Source: CAVVXX01 sp052389895
GTDB lineage: Bacteria; Pseudomonadota; Alphaproteobacteria; Micropepsales; Micropepsaceae
Direction of reading: 5' to 3'
Assembly: GCA_052389895.1 (NCBI GenBank)
Contig: JBQTHM010000025.1
Span: 1 to 51,573 of the forward strand
DNA length: 51,573 bases
How positions within the stretch are numbered: position 1 is the stretch's first letter; every line of letters begins with the position of its first letter. Below the pieces are notes generated by a model, which did no database searches, was not told the origin of the DNA, and was given only the letters and a program-made list of their open reading frames with translations. Positions 15,750-23,979 of the stretch are shown here, in pieces. Both the position numbers and the translations under genes were made by a program.

Positions 15750-16991
15750 CTATGCGGCGTGCTGTCTTAGCGCAACGACACTCGTACCCTCCGCGGGCCG
15801 TGTGCAAAACTCTCCCCACGCGTCCATCAGGCCGCGGCGCTTTTCAAACAGATCGCTGCGCCGATAGGCAGCCTCGACCTTGTCGCCCACAACATGCGCC
15901 AGGGCCGCCTCGCAGACCTCGTTGGGGAAGTTCGTGCGTTCCGCTGCGTAGTCGCGGAAGGTGGAACGGAAGCCATGCACGGTCACGTCGCTCCGCCCCA
16001 TGCGGGCGCGGGTCTTGAGCATGGCCATGTTGGAAAGGGGCTTCCCCTCCTTCTCCCCAGGGAAAACAAATCCCCTTCCCCCTGACACTTCATGCAGCCT
16101 TTGCAGGATTGCCATGGCCTCCTTCGATAGCGGCACGCGATGCTCCCTGCCCGCCTTCATGCGGTCGGCCGGGACGGTCCATACGCGCTCGGCAAGGTTG
16201 ATCTCGCTCCACGTCGCGCCGATCACCTCGCCGGTGCGGGCGGCGGTGAGGATGGTGAACTGCAGCGCCAGGGCACCCATACCGGCTTCGGCTTTCAGGG
16301 CCGCCATGAATGCGCCCATCTCGCGGTAGGGCAGGGCCGGATGATGTTTCACCTGGCGTACTTGCGAGCGGGGCGGGAACAGATTTTCCAGATGCCCTTT
16401 CCAGCGCGCTGGGGTTTCGCCTTGGCGGTAGCCCCGCGTCCTGGCCCAGTCGAGTATGGCCTCGATCCGGCCCCTGATACGGCTTGCGGTTTCCGGCTTC
16501 TTTGACCAGATCGGTTCGAGAATCCTGCTCACCAGGCCTACGTCCACGGACTGGACCGGCAGATCGCCGATCACCGGCATGACGTAAGTTTCAAGCGAGG
16601 CCGTCCACTGGGCGGCATGCTTGGGGCTTTTCCAGCCGTCCTTGCGGGCTCCGATGTAGGCTTCCGCGCACTGGCGGAAGGATACGGAATGGGCGGCCTT
16701 GGCCCGTTCGGCGGCACGCAGGGACTCACGCTCCGCGATAGGGTCTTTGCCTTGCGATTTTAGCTTGCGGGCCGCGTAAGTCTTCTCGCGGGCGTCGGCG
16801 AGCGAGACCTCGGGATACGGCCCGAGACCCATTTCGTGCGCCTTTCCGTTGAGCATGTAGCGCAGTACCCATGAGCGGGCGGTGGGCGAGGTGACCCGAA
16901 GATAGAGACCGCCTCCATCGCTATGCAGGCCCGGTTGCTTGGAAAGCCGTTGCACCGCCAGTGCATTGAGTCTTCCGATTGCACGTCCCAT
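15750..16991 (-). CDS. Tyrosine-type site-specific integrase (P4-like)
   Basis: A 413-residue recombinase. Residues 1-90 form the arm-binding DUF4102 domain (GLHSDGGGLYLRV, ARSWVLRYMLNGKAHEMGLG), about 100-200 the core-binding domain, and 215-395 the catalytic domain with the full set of active residues: R252 in TAARTGEV, H339 and R342 in HGFRSTFRDYAAE, H366 in EAALAHVVGDKV and the nucleophile Y376 in AAYRRSD. It would integrate and excise the surrounding element. The ATG at 16991 fits the family's usual start (GRAIGRLNALAVQ) and has a GGAAGGGA site upstream. The open frame extending to 17306 is not used. P4-type integrases often use tRNA genes, but none is seen next to it. Confidence 0.93.
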   Translation of the reverse strand: MGRAIGRLNALAVQRLSKQPGLHSDGGGLYLRVTSPTARSWVLRYMLNGKAHEMGLGPYPEVSLADAREKTYAARKLKSQGKDPIAERESLRAAERAKAAHSVSFRQCAEAYIGARKDGWKSPKHAAQWTASLETYVMPVIGDLPVQSVDVGLVSRILEPIWSKKPETASRIRGRIEAILDWARTRGYRQGETPARWKGHLENLFPPRSQVRQVKHHPALPYREMGAFMAALKAEAGMGALALQFTILTAARTGEVIGATWSEINLAERVWTVPADRMKAGREHRVPLSKEAMAILQRLHEVSGGRGFVFPGEKEGKPLSNMAMLKTRARMGRSDVTVHGFRSTFRDYAAERTNFPNEVCEAALAHVVGDKVEAAYRRSDLFEKRRGLMDAWGEFCTRPAEGTSVVALRQHAA

Positions 16992-17439
16992 CGGGAGTCC
17001 CTTCCTACAAATTTTCCCACGAACGCACGTCGGCTTCCTGTGAACGTTAGCGAACCGCCATAAGCAAGCGGGGATTCCGGCTTTCCCCAGCAACATGGAA
17101 TTCGCTAACGTGGCGAATGCCGACGAACATCCGTGAACGGATTGTAAGGGGACTCCCTGTCCGCCAACTACGCAGAATTTCGCTACAGCACGCACCTTTT
17201 CGCTCTGATGCGCGAACGCCGCCGCCCGCCTCGCTGCGTGTTGCTTCCGCGATGTCCTGAAAGCGGACGCAAATCCAGAGCATCGGCATCTGTCGCAATG
17301 TGCCACAAGCTGCCGCTAGTAAGCGTAGCAATCTGAGTATGTAAAAATTACGGTTGGGACGCTCATTTGCTTAGCGCCCCCCGCGTTGTGTACGCGTACT
17401 CGGCAAAGCCGCCTGGCGAAATCCCCCAAAAACTGTGCG
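16992..17439. other. Intergenic region between integrase and FAD oxidase
   Basis: This 448-base gap contains the integrase leader and possibly an attachment site. I looked for a tRNA cloverleaf and for a repeat shared with the other side of the element and found neither. No gene is supported. Confidence 0.35.
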
Positions 17440-18894
17440 CTAATGTGGCGCCCAAGAGGACCCAATGATCCGCGTCCCGGTGCGCGGGCGGATATTCTGA
17501 TTGTGGTGGAATACGTTCTCGGGATCGTACGTACTCTTAACGTCCACCAGCCGGTCGTAGATGAAGTCGCCGTACGCCTCGCGGACCCGGTCGGGGTCTT
17601 CGTCGCCGCCGAGGAAGTTGACGTAGACGCCTTCGCGGAAGCGGCCGAGGGCGGCGAAGAACGCCCTCGCCCAGGCGGTCTCCCGGTCGCCGAAGTTCTC
17701 GCCGGGCCGCCACGCGGCGTGGTGGATGATCGCGTGCGACGCGTGCCGGTTCGCGAACGCCGTCCTGCCGGCGGCCATTCGGCTCACCGCCCCCTTCAGA
17801 TGGAACATCGCCGTGTACGACCGCGGCGACGAGAACGAGAACGCGTGGCCGACGATGACGTCGATGAGGTCGTCGCTGAGCTCGGGGAGGTGGGTGGCCT
17901 TCCAGTAGTAGTGCCAACCGTGGAGGACGGTCGAATCGAGCGCGCTCTGGAGTTCCACGTACGGCTTGAGCCCGACCAGGTCGAGGAGGGGAGTCCGGAA
18001 TGCACGCAGCGCGCTGAGCACCCGCTCGCCGTCCTCCACCGGCCCGGCGTAGCACGTTCCCACCATTACCACCGGGCGCCAGTGCAGATCCTCGGGGATC
18101 ACCGGTAGCGGTGGCGCGGTTGTGAACTTCACGATCGTGCCGAGCTCGTCGGGAGCATCACGGACGAAGTCGCGGTAGAAGCGGAGGACCTTCCCGGCGT
18201 CGGTCGCGTCCCAGAGGATAGGCCCGGCCAGGACGGTGGGCCCGACGGAGTGGAGGCGAAACTCGAACGAAGTGACCACGCCGAAGTTGCCGCCGCCACC
18301 TCGCAACGCCCAGAACAGGTCGGAGTGCTCGTCCTCGGACGCCCGCAGCAGCTCGCCGTCGGCCGTCACAACGTCGACAGCGAGGACGTTGTCGACCGTG
18401 AGACCGTGCTTGCGCATCAGCCAGCCGATGCCACCGCCGAGCGTGAGCCCGGCGACGCCGGTGTGGCTCACGATTCCGCCGGTGGTGGCCAGACCGTGCG
18501 CCTGCGTCTCGTGGTCGACGTCGCCCCATAGCGCACCGCCCTGCACCCAGGCCCTGCGGTTGGCAGGATCGACCCGCACGCCCCGTATCGCCGAGAGATC
18601 GATGACCATCCCTTTGTCGCAAACGGCGGTGCCAGCCACGTTGTGGCCTCCGCCCCTTATCGCAATCTCCAGACCGTGGTCGCGGGCATAACGCACCGCC
18701 GCGACCACGTCGGCGGTCCCGATGCATCGGGCGATCAAATGCGGGCGCCGGTCAATGGCCCCATTCCAGACTGCACGGGCGATTTCGTAGTCGGATTGAT
18801 CTGCATCGATGAGCCGACCTCGGAACCCCTCGATCTCCCCGACGGTTGGCCCCTTCTTCCCGTGGCCGACTTCCGCGGGCGGCAGTGTCGTCAT
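17440..18894 (-). CDS. FAD-linked oxidase with BBE domain
   Basis: A 484-residue flavoprotein of the PCMH/berberine-bridge family. The FAD domain (about 45-225) shows LIARCIGTADVVAAVRYAR, IRGGGHNVAG with H84 as the likely covalent FAD attachment, and GVAGLTLGGGIGWLMRKHG; no cysteine is present at the second attachment position, so a single covalent link is expected. The C-terminus has the BBE motif YDPENVFHHNQNIRP. These enzymes oxidise alcohols, sugars or amines with oxygen; the substrate is unknown. It has very high third-position GC, unlike much of the nearby DNA, and resembles actinobacterial members, hinting at transfer. An HxlR regulator is divergently transcribed 88 bases away. There is no signal peptide. 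Confidence 0.9.
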   Translation of the reverse strand: MTTLPPAEVGHGKKGPTVGEIEGFRGRLIDADQSDYEIARAVWNGAIDRRPHLIARCIGTADVVAAVRYARDHGLEIAIRGGGHNVAGTAVCDKGMVIDLSAIRGVRVDPANRRAWVQGGALWGDVDHETQAHGLATTGGIVSHTGVAGLTLGGGIGWLMRKHGLTVDNVLAVDVVTADGELLRASEDEHSDLFWALRGGGGNFGVVTSFEFRLHSVGPTVLAGPILWDATDAGKVLRFYRDFVRDAPDELGTIVKFTTAPPLPVIPEDLHWRPVVMVGTCYAGPVEDGERVLSALRAFRTPLLDLVGLKPYVELQSALDSTVLHGWHYYWKATHLPELSDDLIDVIVGHAFSFSSPRSYTAMFHLKGAVSRMAAGRTAFANRHASHAIIHHAAWRPGENFGDRETAWARAFFAALGRFREGVYVNFLGGDEDPDRVREAYGDFIYDRLVDVKSTYDPENVFHHNQNIRPRTGTRIIGSSWAPH

Positions 18895-18982
18895 GGCGTC
18901 CTCCTCTGTTCGAGAGGCGGCATCGGAACACGTCGAACCGCGACCGGATAGTCAAGAATCTGGACTCCACAACCGAAGGCGG

Positions 18983-19699
18983 ATGCGCAAAACTGCCTTT
19001 GTGAAGACATACGGCCAATACTGCCCCATTGCCCGCGGCGCCGAGATTTTCGCCGAGCGCTGGACACCGCTGATCATTCGCAACTTGTACCTTGGCTGCG
19101 GAAACTTCAGTGAGATCTTGGAAGGCGCGCCCGGACTGTCCCGTACGCTGCTCGCACAGCGGCTTAGACAGTTCGAAAGGCTTGGTGTCGTCGAGTCGGC
19201 ACCCAAGCCCGACGGGGGCGGGCATCACTACAAGCTCACGTCTGCGGGCCGCGGCCTCTTCACGGTCTGCCAGTCGCTTGGCGAGTGGGGTGCGCGCTGG
19301 CTCGAAATCGCCCCAGAGCACCTCGACCCCTTCGTGGCTTTGTGGTCGATGTGCAACGCGCTCCGCCGAGACCGACTCCCGAATAGACGCGTCGTCATCC
19401 GTTTCGACTTCACCGGCCGGCCGCGCCGCGAGCGCTATTGGCTCCTTATCGAATTCGGAGACACCGAAATCTGCAAAACTAACCCCGGCTTCGACGAGGA
19501 CCTTTACATCACCGCGGAAGCCGAAGCGTTCGTCAAATGGCACGCCGGCCAGCTCACCTGGGGCCAAGCCATCGGCGACGGCCGCATCCAGGTCGACGGC
19601 CCGCCGTCGCTGGTCAGAGCATTCCCAACCTGGAACGCCCGCAGCATGTTCGCGCACGTCAGGCCGGTCTCCCGCGCCGCCACGGGCTCCGCAGCCTGA
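18983..19699 (+). CDS. HxlR-family transcriptional regulator
   Basis: A 238-residue protein. Residues 1-100 are an HxlR winged helix: YGQYCPIARGAEIFAERWTP, LIIRNLYLGCGNFSEI, PGLSRTLLAQRLRQFERLGV and the wing GGGHHYKLTSAGRGL. CP at residues 13-14 is the position of the redox-sensitive Cys in some HxlR proteins. The C-terminal half (about 125-225) resembles an SCP2/sterol-carrier-like domain that could bind a ligand. It starts at the ATG at 18983 with an AAGGCGG site; the longer open frame is not needed. Its promoter region is shared with the divergent FAD oxidase gene, which it probably controls. Confidence 0.87.
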   Translation: MRKTAFVKTYGQYCPIARGAEIFAERWTPLIIRNLYLGCGNFSEILEGAPGLSRTLLAQRLRQFERLGVVESAPKPDGGGHHYKLTSAGRGLFTVCQSLGEWGARWLEIAPEHLDPFVALWSMCNALRRDRLPNRRVVIRFDFTGRPRRERYWLLIEFGDTEICKTNPGFDEDLYITAEAEAFVKWHAGQLTWGQAIGDGRIQVDGPPSLVRAFPTWNARSMFAHVRPVSRAATGSAA

Positions 19700-19999
19700 C
19701 ATACTCCCACCGTGGCAGTTGAGAAATCCTGCCATCGGCATCGCCGCGGGATTCATCTAGAACGCTTCGCATATGTGGCCGTCGAGCGCCTGTGATCGGC
19801 GATAGACAAGTTGACATAGATTGCGTTCGCCATGGTCACAGTCTTGGGCTCGGTGGCGGCGGGGACGAGAAGCGAAATCTACGTCCAGGATGCCGGCGCG
19901 ATCCAGCAAGGGGCCCGCCGCCCGGCCGCGGGGAACCAATCCGTCCTGGCGCCGTAATGATCCGCTGGGGCAAGCGGTTACGCAAAAGGGGGCACGCCC
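19700..19999. other. Intergenic region upstream of the sensor kinase
   Basis: No gene is supported. A TTGACA at 19811-19816 looks like a -35 box, but no good -10 hexamer lies at the right distance, so no promoter is claimed. The last bases carry AAAAGGGGG, the ribosome site of the kinase gene. Confidence 0.35.
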
Positions 20000-21436
20000 A
20001 TGAGCACTGTGGAATCTGTCGCAGGGGCAGCGGCGTTTTCTGGCGTACAACCACTTGTTGAAATTGACGTTTCCGTCCTAGAGGCCATTCCGGCCGGAGT
20101 CTATATCTGCGCCGCGGACGGCAGGATTGTCCGCTTCAACCGCCGTGCCGCCGAGCTTTGGGGCCGTGTGCCTCGCGTCGGCGACAGCGACGAACGATTT
20201 AGCGGTGCCTTCCGCCTCTACAACCCGGACGGCTCGGTCCTGCCCCACGCATCCACACCGATGAAAGCGGCGCTCGTTACGGGCAAGGCTCAACGCAACA
20301 GGGAAGTTGTCGTCGAGCGGCCCGACGGTACTCGCATCTGTGCGCTGGTCAACGTCGAGCCGCTGCGCAATTCCGTCGGCGAAGTGACCGGCGCCATCAA
20401 TTGTTTCCAGGATATCACAGCGCGTAAACACGCGGAAAAGATGCGGCGCGATATGGAGCGCCGGTACCGGGAAATGCTCGATGCCCTCCCCGCGGCCGTC
20501 TATGCCACGGACGCGGAGGGGACGATTACCTATTTCAATCGCGCAGCAGCAGAACTCGCGGGCCGCACTCCCGAGATCGGCAAGGACAAGTGGAGCATGA
20601 GCTGGCGGTTATTCAAGGCTGATGGCTCACTGCTGCCGCTCGAAGAGTGCCCCATGGCAACTGCCCTCAAGGAGAAACGGCCCGTCCGCGGCGTGGAAGC
20701 GTTCGCCGTTCGTCCGGACGGGTCGCGTGTGCCTTTCCTGTCCCATCCGACCCCCCTGTTCGACGATGCAGGCCAACTTGCTGGCGCCGTCGATTTGTTG
20801 GTGGACATTACCGAACGGAAAAAAACCGAGTCGCAGCGCGATCTCGTAGTCGCCGAGCTCAGCCACCGCGTAAAAAACACGCTTGCGGCCGTCGTCTCCA
20901 TAGCGCGCCAATCCTTCTCGAAGAACCCGAATATCGAAGTTGCCAAACGCTCGTTCGACGCGCGCCTGCTTGCGCTCGCCCAGACGCACAGCCGGCTTGC
21001 CGAGTCCAACTGGTCCGGTGTGCCTCTCGAGATGATCGTGGAAGACGAACTCGCTCCATTCCGCAGCGAAGATGGCCGGAATCTCAGAATTTCCAATGCC
21101 TCGATCCTGCTCAATCCGAAATGCGCGCTTACGCTCGGCATGGCAATCCACGAACTAGTGGCGAATGCCGCAAAGTATGGTGCGCTATCGGCAAAGAGCG
21201 GAATGGTTACGATCGAGTGCGAGGCCGATGACGAGACGGGCCGGTTCTATGTTCGGTGGGTTGAGTCCGGCGGCCCGCAGGTTAAGCCTCCCTCACACGG
21301 CGGTTTCGGTCGGCTGCTCCTCGAGCGGGCAGTGGCTTCCGATCTCAAGGGCGAAGTTACGCTCGACTTCGCCCGCGATGGCCTGAAATGCACGATTTCT
21401 ATGCCGCTCAAGGAGAATGTTGCGCACGTAAATTGA
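20000..21436 (+). CDS. HWE-family sensor histidine kinase with two PAS domains
   Basis: A 478-residue cytoplasmic sensor with no membrane segment. Two PAS domains (about 20-140 and 153-272, each starting LEAIPAGVY or LDALPAAVY and ending in QDITARK or VDITERKK) precede the kinase core. The phospho-acceptor is H289 in ELSHRVKNTL; the ATPase part has IHELVANAAKYGALS (384-398), WVESGG (421-426, the W.E that names the HWE group) and GGFGRLLLERA. The second PAS is a duplicate of the first. HWE kinases often take part in light or general stress responses; no response regulator is adjacent, so the output is unknown. ATG at 20000 is well placed after AAAAGGGGG. Confidence 0.92.
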   Translation: MSTVESVAGAAAFSGVQPLVEIDVSVLEAIPAGVYICAADGRIVRFNRRAAELWGRVPRVGDSDERFSGAFRLYNPDGSVLPHASTPMKAALVTGKAQRNREVVVERPDGTRICALVNVEPLRNSVGEVTGAINCFQDITARKHAEKMRRDMERRYREMLDALPAAVYATDAEGTITYFNRAAAELAGRTPEIGKDKWSMSWRLFKADGSLLPLEECPMATALKEKRPVRGVEAFAVRPDGSRVPFLSHPTPLFDDAGQLAGAVDLLVDITERKKTESQRDLVVAELSHRVKNTLAAVVSIARQSFSKNPNIEVAKRSFDARLLALAQTHSRLAESNWSGVPLEMIVEDELAPFRSEDGRNLRISNASILLNPKCALTLGMAIHELVANAAKYGALSAKSGMVTIECEADDETGRFYVRWVESGGPQVKPPSHGGFGRLLLERAVASDLKGEVTLDFARDGLKCTISMPLKENVAHVN

Positions 21437-21521
21437 GTTAGCGCGAAATCCGGCATGCCATGAGCCAAACAGGCGGACGCCGAACTCCGGCGAGCAATTC
21501 ATTCCGCGCCCCGCGTCGCGG

Positions 21522-21725
21522 CTAGTAAATGCGGCCCAAAGCCGTTCGCATCCGTGCGGCCAGGGCCAGCGCGGCACTAGAACGCGGGTTCTGCAAATCA
21601 TTCTCAATTGCAGCCAGTTCCCGCACCAATACCTCTCTTTTTGCGGTGCGGACCGGGCAGACGCGGGACGCGCTCTTTACCGCAGTGCGCAAAAACGCGT
21701 TGTGAGAGGCGTACAGATGCTTCAT
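21522..21725 (-). CDS. Possible small helical protein
   Basis: A 67-residue frame beginning KHLYASHNAFLRTAVKSA and ending with the amphipathic REVLVRELAAIENDLQNPRS and SAALALAARMRTALGRIY. Composition of the C-terminal half looks like a real helical protein, but there is no known domain and the ribosome site is weak. The frame extends upstream to 21776. It may be a real small gene or chance; confidence is low. Confidence 0.35.
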   Translation of the reverse strand: MKHLYASHNAFLRTAVKSASRVCPVRTAKREVLVRELAAIENDLQNPRSSAALALAARMRTALGRIY

Positions 21726-21837
21726 AAATCCGCCCACTGGTTCCTGCCCTTTGGCGGACCACCGGCAAATCATCAACCCGAGCAGAGTCAGCGTACGACT
21801 GGCGGGTTACCTTTGGGTGTGGAGGGGAAGCGTCATC

Positions 21838-23496
21838 ATGGGTAAGCCGATAACGAACATCACCATCGTTGGTGGCGGCACTTCCGGATGGATTACGGCC
21901 GCGTATCTGAACCATCGGCTGCAATGGGGCCCTACCGCCAATAGCGATGTGAAGATTACGCTCATCGAATCGCCCTCAATCAGCATCATTGGAGTCGGCG
22001 AAGCCACCGTGCCTACGCTCAAGGGCACGATGAAAATGATGGGTATTTCGGAGGCAGAATTTATTCAGCGCACCGATGCGACGTTCAAGCTTGGCATCTG
22101 GTTCAAAGACTGGAACAAGGACAAGGACGGCAATCGTATCGGCTACTTGCATCCATTCACCGGCGGACTGACGGTAAAAGGCCACAGTCCTGGCTACTCG
22201 TTCAAGAAATACGGCTTGCCCGGCAGGAACGGTAACGTGAACGATCAGGACTTCGTGCGCACGATTAGCGTCGCGCGCGAAGCGATCGAGAATAACCAGG
22301 GTCCGCGCGCGCTCAACGGCCCGCAATTCGGCGGCGCGCTGCAGTACGCCTACCACATCGACGCCGGAAAACTTGCTGAGTTCCTTCAGGAAGTTTGCGT
22401 CAAGCGCGGCGTGAATTACGTGCGCGACGACGTCGTGGATGTGATGAAGGACGACCGCGGTTTCATTAAGGCGCTAAAGTTGAAGGAGCGCGGCGATTGG
22501 CCGGTGGAACTGGTCGTTGACTGCGCCGGCTTCAAGGGCCTCTTCATCAATGAGATCATGGGTGAGCCCTTCGAGTACTACAGCGATTATTTGCTCAACG
22601 ACCGCGCCATACCCATTCAGATCAAGCACACCGATCCGATGAAAATCAACTCGGTGACAACGAGTACGGCATTGGAAGCCGGCTGGTCCTGGCACATTCC
22701 GCTGCAGAACAGAATCGGCACGGGATACGTATTTTCCAGCAAGTTCAAAAGCGATGATGACGCGCTAGCTGAGTTTAAGGAGCATCTCAACGGCGCGGAA
22801 CTGGTTACCGAACCGCGCGTGATCAAGATGCGCGTTGGGCGCTGCCGAAAGAGCTGGGTGAAGAACGTCGTTGCCATGGGGTTGTCGAGCGGCTTCGTCG
22901 AGCCGCTCGAATCGACCGCCATCATGTCCGTAGAACTGCAGGCGCGCTGGCTGGCGGCGACACTCCCGAGCACCGATTTTGAAGAACCGATGGTCGAGCA
23001 ATTCAACGGCGCCAGTGCGCGCCTTTACGACGAGATCCGCGACTTCCTGTGCTTGCATTTCGGGCTCAACGAAAGGGAAGAGCCATACTGGAAAGCGGCA
23101 CGCTACGAGGCAAAGAAGTCAGACAGCCTGCAGCACCATCTCGAGTTGTGGAAGTACACGTTGCCGAGCCCGCTGGATCCGCGCATGCGCGCGGTGTTCA
23201 GCCACTGGAGCATCATGTGCATCCTGATGGGCAAGAACTTCTACAAGGACTGCCAACTGCTGGATACCGAGGCCGTTTCCGACAAACTTTGGCAGAACTA
23301 TTGGAACCAGCTCACCAGCGCGAAGCAGCGCGTGCTCGGTCGTCTTGCCAGCCATCGCCAGCTGGTCGACCACATGGTGAAGATGTCCGTGCCGGGTACC
23401 AGCGTCACCAAACAGGCGGACGATGGCCGCCTCATCGGAGACGGGCAGCTGCTCGTTAACCCGCAGCCCATCATGGCGCAACGCGCGCCGAACTGA
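21838..23496 (+). CDS. Flavin-dependent tryptophan halogenase-family protein
   Basis: The 552-residue protein carries the family's marks: the FAD-binding ITIVGGGTSGWITAAYL (8-24), GVGEATVPTLKGTM, DATFKLGIWFKDW with the catalytic Lys at about 84, GWSWHIPLQ (about 281, the WxWxIP motif that separates halogenases from monooxygenases) and SSGFVEPLESTAIM. It should use FADH2, oxygen and chloride or bromide to halogenate an aromatic; the substrate cannot be told. A partner flavin reductase is not adjacent, nor any biosynthetic cluster. In Caulobacterales similar genes often accompany TonB receptors and their function is unsettled. The ATG at 21838 follows GGAGGGG; the upstream open frame to 21751 lies before the FAD motif and is not used. 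Confidence 0.92.
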   Translation: MGKPITNITIVGGGTSGWITAAYLNHRLQWGPTANSDVKITLIESPSISIIGVGEATVPTLKGTMKMMGISEAEFIQRTDATFKLGIWFKDWNKDKDGNRIGYLHPFTGGLTVKGHSPGYSFKKYGLPGRNGNVNDQDFVRTISVAREAIENNQGPRALNGPQFGGALQYAYHIDAGKLAEFLQEVCVKRGVNYVRDDVVDVMKDDRGFIKALKLKERGDWPVELVVDCAGFKGLFINEIMGEPFEYYSDYLLNDRAIPIQIKHTDPMKINSVTTSTALEAGWSWHIPLQNRIGTGYVFSSKFKSDDDALAEFKEHLNGAELVTEPRVIKMRVGRCRKSWVKNVVAMGLSSGFVEPLESTAIMSVELQARWLAATLPSTDFEEPMVEQFNGASARLYDEIRDFLCLHFGLNEREEPYWKAARYEAKKSDSLQHHLELWKYTLPSPLDPRMRAVFSHWSIMCILMGKNFYKDCQLLDTEAVSDKLWQNYWNQLTSAKQRVLGRLASHRQLVDHMVKMSVPGTSVTKQADDGRLIGDGQLLVNPQPIMAQRAPN

Positions 23497-23531
23497 CGGC
23501 CGTCGTCGGCCGGCAGCGCTCGCGCGTGAAA

Positions 23532-23768
23532 TCACTGCATTTTGCGAAGGCAAACTGCGACTGCACCATGTGTGCTGACTGCGTAGGGCACTAAATAAGT
23601 AAGGATCAGTTTGGTCCAATTGATTGAGGCGCCATAAAACAGCGCGTCACCCTGGTTGATGAGATTCAGAATGGTGCCGATGAGGAGCGCAACCCCCAGC
23701 GCCCGCATGGGGACGCCATCCGAAACGCAAAGCCTGGCAACGTCATGAACTCTCAGACGCTCTTTCAT
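23532..23768 (-). CDS. nrtS: NrtS-like small membrane protein
   Basis: A 78-residue protein with two transmembrane helices: MRALGVALLIGTILNLINQG (about 21-40) and LILTYLVPYAVSTHGAVAV (about 54-72), joined by GDALFYGASINWTKL. The signature GTILNLINQGDA followed by W.KL.LTYLVPY..ST.GA is that of the NrtS nitrate/nitrite transporter family, described as a small two-helix protein that works as an oligomer. Substrate in this organism is not shown. It is transcribed opposite to the halogenase that precedes it. Confidence 0.75.
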   Translation of the reverse strand: MKERLRVHDVARLCVSDGVPMRALGVALLIGTILNLINQGDALFYGASINWTKLILTYLVPYAVSTHGAVAVCLRKMQ

Positions 23769-23979
23769 AGCTCACCCCGGTCCGTAAAACGTTCCGTACG
23801 GCGCGCCGGCTTCCGAACGGCCGACGGCAGGATTTCCGCTCGCGCATTGCAGTTTCGCGAGCTTATACACGGCTTGTTGTGCTGTGGATATTTATAGGTT
23901 TTAATAACTCTAATCTGTCCTCCGGGCGCGACCAGAGGCGGGCGACGAGAGGCTAACCGCCGGGTCGGGGGCGAACTTC

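Larger units (their letters stand above)
14342..16991 (-). mobile_element. Remnant of an integrative element (int, alpA-like, small protein, rep-like)
   Basis: Four minus-strand genes in the order integrase, HTH excisionase-like protein, small protein, winged-helix protein form the core of a small integrative element. No conjugation, capsid or clear cargo gene lies inside. The ends given are those of the genes; attachment sites and a target tRNA were looked for on both sides and not found. The FAD oxidase/HxlR pair to its right may or may not have been cargo. Confidence 0.55.

Noticed and set aside
16992..17439. tRNA attachment site next to the P4-type integrase
   Set aside because: No cloverleaf, T-loop consensus or repeat of a tRNA 3' end was found on either side of the element.
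17386..18108. A 240-codon plus-strand open frame opposite the FAD oxidase
   Set aside because: It is a complement shadow of a gene with very high GC3; the translation is repetitive Arg/Val/Pro/Glu and has no start site.
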